Shown: positions 5,575 through 8,468 of the stretch, in pieces
Layout of the letters: each line of letters begins with the position of its first letter
Position numbering within the stretch: the first letter of the stretch is position 1
Origin: Lysobacterales bacterium
Lineage (GTDB): Bacteria > Pseudomonadota > Gammaproteobacteria > Xanthomonadales > SZUA-5
Assembly: GCA_024710675.1 (NCBI GenBank)
Contig: JANJUH010000511.1
Coordinates: 1 to 8,468, forward strand
Reading direction: 5' to 3'
Length of the DNA: 8,468 nt
The notes under the pieces: generated by a model
Told to the model about the DNA's origin: nothing
What the model saw: the letters and a program-made list of their open reading frames with translations, nothing else
Databases searched by the model: none
Translations under genes and position numbers: made by a program

Positions 5575-6543
5575 ATGTCGCAAGCGCAGGCTGCGGCCGA
5601 ACGCATTCATGCCTGGCTGCTGCGCGACGCCCTGCACGCCCTGCCAGCGGGCCCGGCCGGCGCCCGCTGCGGAGTGCTCGGGCAGACCGGCTCCGCGGCC
5701 TATCTCTACCCGGAGATCGCCGGCTATCACCTGCACTGGCTGGCACGGCGAGCAGGCGAGCACAGCCCGCTCGCCGATCGGATCCTGCGCTGGCTGCTCG
5801 ACTGGGCCGCCGCCGCAGCGCCACCGGCACGCGTGTCCCTGACACTTGCAGCCGACTGGCGCAGCGCGGGCCTGTTCGCTTTCGATCTGGCGATGCTGCG
5901 CCGCGGCTGCGCCCGCTGGCCCGGGCTGGCGACTGCGATGAACCTGGCAAGTTGCATCGACAACCTGCTGGAGCGCCTGGTTGATGCCGATGGAGGCATC
6001 CGGGCCGTGCTCGCGGAGGTACCGATGCCGCAGCGCTGGTCGACCACGGCAGGCGCCTACCAGGCCAAGGTGGCCGTTGCGCTGTTCGCGAGCGCGCAGA
6101 CGTTTCCACTGCCTGGCCGCCTCGCCGCCGCAACGCTGGGCATGGCGACCGCGGCCTGCCGGATGCCGGCGCATGCCGAGCACCATCCGGAGCTCTACGC
6201 GATCGAGGGCCTGCTGGTGCTCGACCGCCCGCAGGCGGCACAGCGACTCGCACGCCTGCTCGCGCGGATCGACGCCGACGGCTGGCTGCGCGAGCACACC
6301 GATGGTGGCCGCCGCCGCACCGATGTGCAGGCCCAGGCGCTGCGCGCGGCGCGCTGGCTGGGCCTCGAGGACGAGCGGACCGCTCGAATGGCACGCGAAC
6401 TGGTCAACAGCACCCGTCCCGACGGCAGCCTTCCCTTCGATCCCGACGCGCATGAGGCGCCTGCCAACACCTGGTGCGCGCTCTTTGCCGCCGAGGCACT
6501 GGCTGCATCTTCCGCCACTGACAACGCCGACATGCCCACATGA
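5575..6543 (+). CDS. Protein of unknown function with alpha/alpha-toroid-like features
   Basis: I do not recognise a named family for this 322-residue protein. It is predicted to be soluble, with no signal peptide or membrane segment, and rich in amphipathic Ala/Leu helices. Glycine-containing turns, DADGGIR (137-143), DADGWLR (233-239) and RPDGSLPF (281-288), recur between helices. This resembles the barrel loops of alpha/alpha toroids such as prenyltransferase/squalene-cyclase-like proteins and some glycan epimerases, lyases and hydrolases. Other notable blocks are YLYPEIAGYHLHWLA (43-57), TTAGAYQAKVAVALF (157-171), HPELYAIEGLLVL (204-216) and NTWCALFAAEAL (298-309). No DxDD cyclase motif is seen. 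ATG at 5575 is 9 nt after the epimerase stop. An in-frame GTG at 5563, forming GTGA with that stop, would add four residues and fits the overlap style. The 3' end overlaps the radical SAM gene (ATGA). A carbohydrate substrate is inferred from context only. Confidence 0.8.
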   Translation: MSQAQAAAERIHAWLLRDALHALPAGPAGARCGVLGQTGSAAYLYPEIAGYHLHWLARRAGEHSPLADRILRWLLDWAAAAAPPARVSLTLAADWRSAGLFAFDLAMLRRGCARWPGLATAMNLASCIDNLLERLVDADGGIRAVLAEVPMPQRWSTTAGAYQAKVAVALFASAQTFPLPGRLAAATLGMATAACRMPAHAEHHPELYAIEGLLVLDRPQAAQRLARLLARIDADGWLREHTDGGRRRTDVQAQALRAARWLGLEDERTARMARELVNSTRPDGSLPFDPDAHEAPANTWCALFAAEALAASSATDNADMPT

Positions 6544-7973
6544 GCCAAAGCGGATCGACCGAACTCGCCCGACTGCGCACCGCGCCGATGCCACGCGTGC
6601 TGTGGATCGAACTCAGTTCGAAATGCCCCTACGACTGCGTGTTCTGCACCCGCCGCAGCCTGCGCGGCAACGGCCAGCACATGGACCTGGCGCTGTACCG
6701 CCGGATCCTCGCCGAACTGATCGCGCCGCGCATCATCCGCCTCAATTACGCCGGCGAATCACTGCACCATCCGGGCATCGTCGAGGCCGTCGCCCTGGCG
6801 GCCGCCACCGGCGCAAGCACCGAACTGGTCAGCGTGCCGGCAGCGGTCGCCCCGGAACGGCTCGAAGCGCTCCTGGATGCCGGACTCGATCGCCTGACGG
6901 TGTCGCTGCACACGCTCGATCCGGTCCAGTGGCGCGAGATCTACGGCTTTTCCGGGATTGACGCACTGCGTGAGCGACTTGACCGGATCGTCGGCCATCG
7001 CCAGCGCCGCGGGCGCCCCTTCGTGCTCGACTTCGCTTTCGTGGCGATGCAGCGCAATCTCGACCAGCTCCCCGCCATTGCCAACCTGGCGGACCGCTAC
7101 GGGGCACCGGTGCTCGCCATCCATCCGCTGATCGAGCGCGATCCCCTGCCGCTCGGCAAGGCCAGCGAACGCGCTGGCGATGGCCAGCTGGAAGCCAGTT
7201 TTGCCGAGCGTCTGCGAATGGAGATCGAGTCCGTCCGAGACCGTCATCCGGGGCTCGTCGTGGAAGTTTCCACCCCCGAGTTGTGCGCGTCGGACGCGCT
7301 GGGCCCGGATCCCCGGCGTTGGCCGGGCGAGACACCGGCCGGCGCCCGCCTGCACGACTGCGACCAGAGCCCATTCGACAGCGTGCACATCCTCTCCGAT
7401 GGCCGCGTCGTCAGTTGCGAGCAGCGCGAGAAGATCGTCATGGGCGACCTGCGCCAGCGCAGTCTGGCCGACATCTGGCACGGCACGACCTACCTCGACT
7501 TCCGCGCCGCTTTCCTCGCAGCCGCCGATGGCCACTGTCGCTCCTGTCCGTACAAGACCGTCCACCTGCCCCTACCCTTGCCCAGCGCGGTGACCGGGAC
7601 CGCACTGCCGGCCGATGTGGCGCTCTCGGGCTGGCACGAAGCCGAGCCCGGTGCCCGCATCCGCTGGAGCCAGCGTCTGTCGATGCTCCGCCTCGCCCGT
7701 GGTCGGGCGCGCCGCTTGCGCGTACGCGGCCTGTTGCCGCCAGGCCCTGGCGGGCGCAACCGCCTCGTCGTCCGCGAGGGCGATCGCGTCATCGGCGAGT
7801 ACGCGCACGGCAGCCGCTCGACGCGGGCCTTCGACCTGCGCTGCCCGCTGCCTGCCGAGGGCAGCGGCGTCTTCGAGTTCGAGGTCGATGCCGCCTTCGT
7901 GCCGCAACGCGCCGGGGTCTCGGCCGACACGCGCGAACTCGGCTTCGCGCTCGAGAGCGCAGCAGCCGAATGA
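6540..7973 (+). CDS. Radical SAM protein with SPASM-like cluster domain and a C-terminal glycosyltransferase-associated-like domain
   Basis: This 477-residue protein has three parts. The radical SAM core (about 18-240) carries CPYDCVFC (C29, C33, C36), the CxxxCxxC site for the [4Fe-4S] cluster that cleaves S-adenosylmethionine, preceded by WIELSSK and followed by NYAGES (69-74) where most members have GGE. A SPASM/twitch-like region (about 270-340) has C274, DGRVVSCEQ (C293), MGDLRQRSLADIW and CRSC (C333, C336), enough for one auxiliary cluster. Residues about 360-475 form a beta-rich module (GWHEAE, IRWSQRLSMLRL, FVPQRAGVSADTRELGFAL) resembling domains on the ends of polysaccharide glycosyltransferases. 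The frame is intact, and ATGA overlaps join it to both neighbours. The reaction is unknown: sugar or lipid-linked glycan modification is inferred from neighbours, and peptide modification is the alternative, although no precursor peptide gene is visible. Confidence 0.9.
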   Translation: MSQSGSTELARLRTAPMPRVLWIELSSKCPYDCVFCTRRSLRGNGQHMDLALYRRILAELIAPRIIRLNYAGESLHHPGIVEAVALAAATGASTELVSVPAAVAPERLEALLDAGLDRLTVSLHTLDPVQWREIYGFSGIDALRERLDRIVGHRQRRGRPFVLDFAFVAMQRNLDQLPAIANLADRYGAPVLAIHPLIERDPLPLGKASERAGDGQLEASFAERLRMEIESVRDRHPGLVVEVSTPELCASDALGPDPRRWPGETPAGARLHDCDQSPFDSVHILSDGRVVSCEQREKIVMGDLRQRSLADIWHGTTYLDFRAAFLAAADGHCRSCPYKTVHLPLPLPSAVTGTALPADVALSGWHEAEPGARIRWSQRLSMLRLARGRARRLRVRGLLPPGPGGRNRLVVREGDRVIGEYAHGSRSTRAFDLRCPLPAEGSGVFEFEVDAAFVPQRAGVSADTRELGFALESAAAE

Positions 7974-8468
7974 ATCGCATCGCCCGTGGCCTCTGGCGCC
8001 GGCTCTGGCTGCTCGCGCTGAAATCGGCCGAGCGCTGGCCGGCTGCATCGCCGCGGATACCCGATCCCGGACCGTGGCAGCCGGGCATCGCGGTGCTGAT
8101 CCCCGAATGCGGAACCCCGGCACTGCTCGCCGCCGCGCTCGCCAGCGTTTCCCGTGAAGTCGCCGCGACCGCAGAGCCCGTGGCAGTGCATGTCGTGGTC
8201 AATGGCGCGCCTGGGCAGGACTACGCCGCGCTGCAGGTGCAGCATCCCGCGGCGCACTTCGAATTCCACCGCTATGCGCTCGGCTATGCCGGCGCCATTG
8301 CCGCAGGCCTTCAGGCGATCAGCGCCGACTGGGTGCTGCTGCTGAACTCCGACGCCAGCCTCGAAGCCGGTGCGATCGCCGCCCTGGCTGCCGCCCGTGG
8401 CCCGCGCGTGTTCGCGATTGCCGCCGCGATCAGCACGCCCGACGACCGTCGCGAGGAAACCGGCTACA
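7970..8468 (+). CDS. Family 2 glycosyltransferase (partial, C-terminus beyond window)
   Basis: The ATG at 7970 overlaps the radical SAM stop (ATGA). The 166 visible residues start with a basic, moderately hydrophobic segment (1-20). The GT-A domain begins at GIAVLIPECGTPALLAAALASV (39-60), the family 2 opening strand and helix. VHVVVNGAP (73-81) is the second strand, GYAGAIAAGLQAI (105-117) corresponds to the usual GfagGxNxGl segment, and DWVLLLNSDASLEAGAI (120-136) contains the nucleotide-sugar and metal-binding DxD-equivalent (NSDA). The enzyme probably transfers a sugar in assembly of a surface polysaccharide or glycan. Donor and acceptor cannot be inferred. The protein continues past the right edge. 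Confidence 0.9.
   Translation, partial: MNRIARGLWRRLWLLALKSAERWPAASPRIPDPGPWQPGIAVLIPECGTPALLAAALASVSREVAATAEPVAVHVVVNGAPGQDYAALQVQHPAAHFEFHRYALGYAGAIAAGLQAISADWVLLLNSDASLEAGAIAALAAARGPRVFAIAAAISTPDDRREETGY

Noticed and set aside
4664..6394. 576-codon minus-strand frame opposite the epimerase and toroid-like genes
   Set aside because: Arg/Ala/Gly/Pro-rich with no recognisable motif; it is the shadow of two well-supported plus-strand genes.
5497..6594. 365-codon minus-strand frame opposite the toroid-like gene
   Set aside because: No motifs and Arg/Gly/Ala-rich. The plus-strand frame has regular helical blocks and coupled ends.
5563..8468. Precursor peptide for the radical SAM protein
   Set aside because: The genes overlap or abut, leaving no room for a separate small gene, and no short plausible leader-core peptide was seen in the upstream intergenic region.

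Overview
The window is GC-rich, densely packed bacterial DNA with two divergent operons separated by one 238-nt intergenic region (4231-4468). The protein families and codon use suggest a high-GC proteobacterium, perhaps gammaproteobacterial. That is inference only: there is no rRNA or other taxonomic marker.

Left half (1-4230, all minus strand): a multisubunit Mrp/Mnh-type cation/proton antiporter operon. In transcription order it reads mnhE (4230-3745), mnhF (3748-3470), mnhG (3473-3129), a stand-alone MnhA C-terminal (MbhD+MbhE-like) protein (3129-2590), mnhB (GTG start, 2593-2150), mnhC (2153-1800), mnhD (1741-266) and the beginning of a second NuoL/M/N-type antiporter subunit (GTG start, 269 to the window edge). 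This order matches the antiporter half of archaeal membrane-bound hydrogenases (MbhA-H) better than the classical mrpABCDEFG order. The large NuoL-like part of MnhA is not fused to its C-terminal domains here. Seven of the eight neighbouring pairs overlap by 1 or 4 nt. The exception is the 58-nt mnhC-mnhD gap, which holds a perfect 8-bp GC hairpin and is bridged exactly by a 20-codon reading frame.

Right half (4469-8468, all plus strand): a glycan-biosynthesis operon, probably for a surface polysaccharide. It encodes a divergent non-hydrolysing UDP-GlcNAc 2-epimerase, an unrecognised helical protein with alpha/alpha-toroid features, a radical SAM protein with a SPASM-like cluster domain and an extra C-terminal domain resembling those appended to polysaccharide glycosyltransferases, and the start of a family 2 glycosyltransferase. 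The last three genes are joined by ATGA overlaps, so they are very likely co-translated. The radical SAM/toroid pair inside a sugar cluster is the best candidate here for an undescribed function.

The divergent intergenic region carries a plausible mnhE promoter on the minus strand and a perfect 7+7 inverted repeat (4379-4399) upstream of the epimerase gene. No tRNA, rRNA, CRISPR array, insertion sequence or rho-independent terminator was seen.
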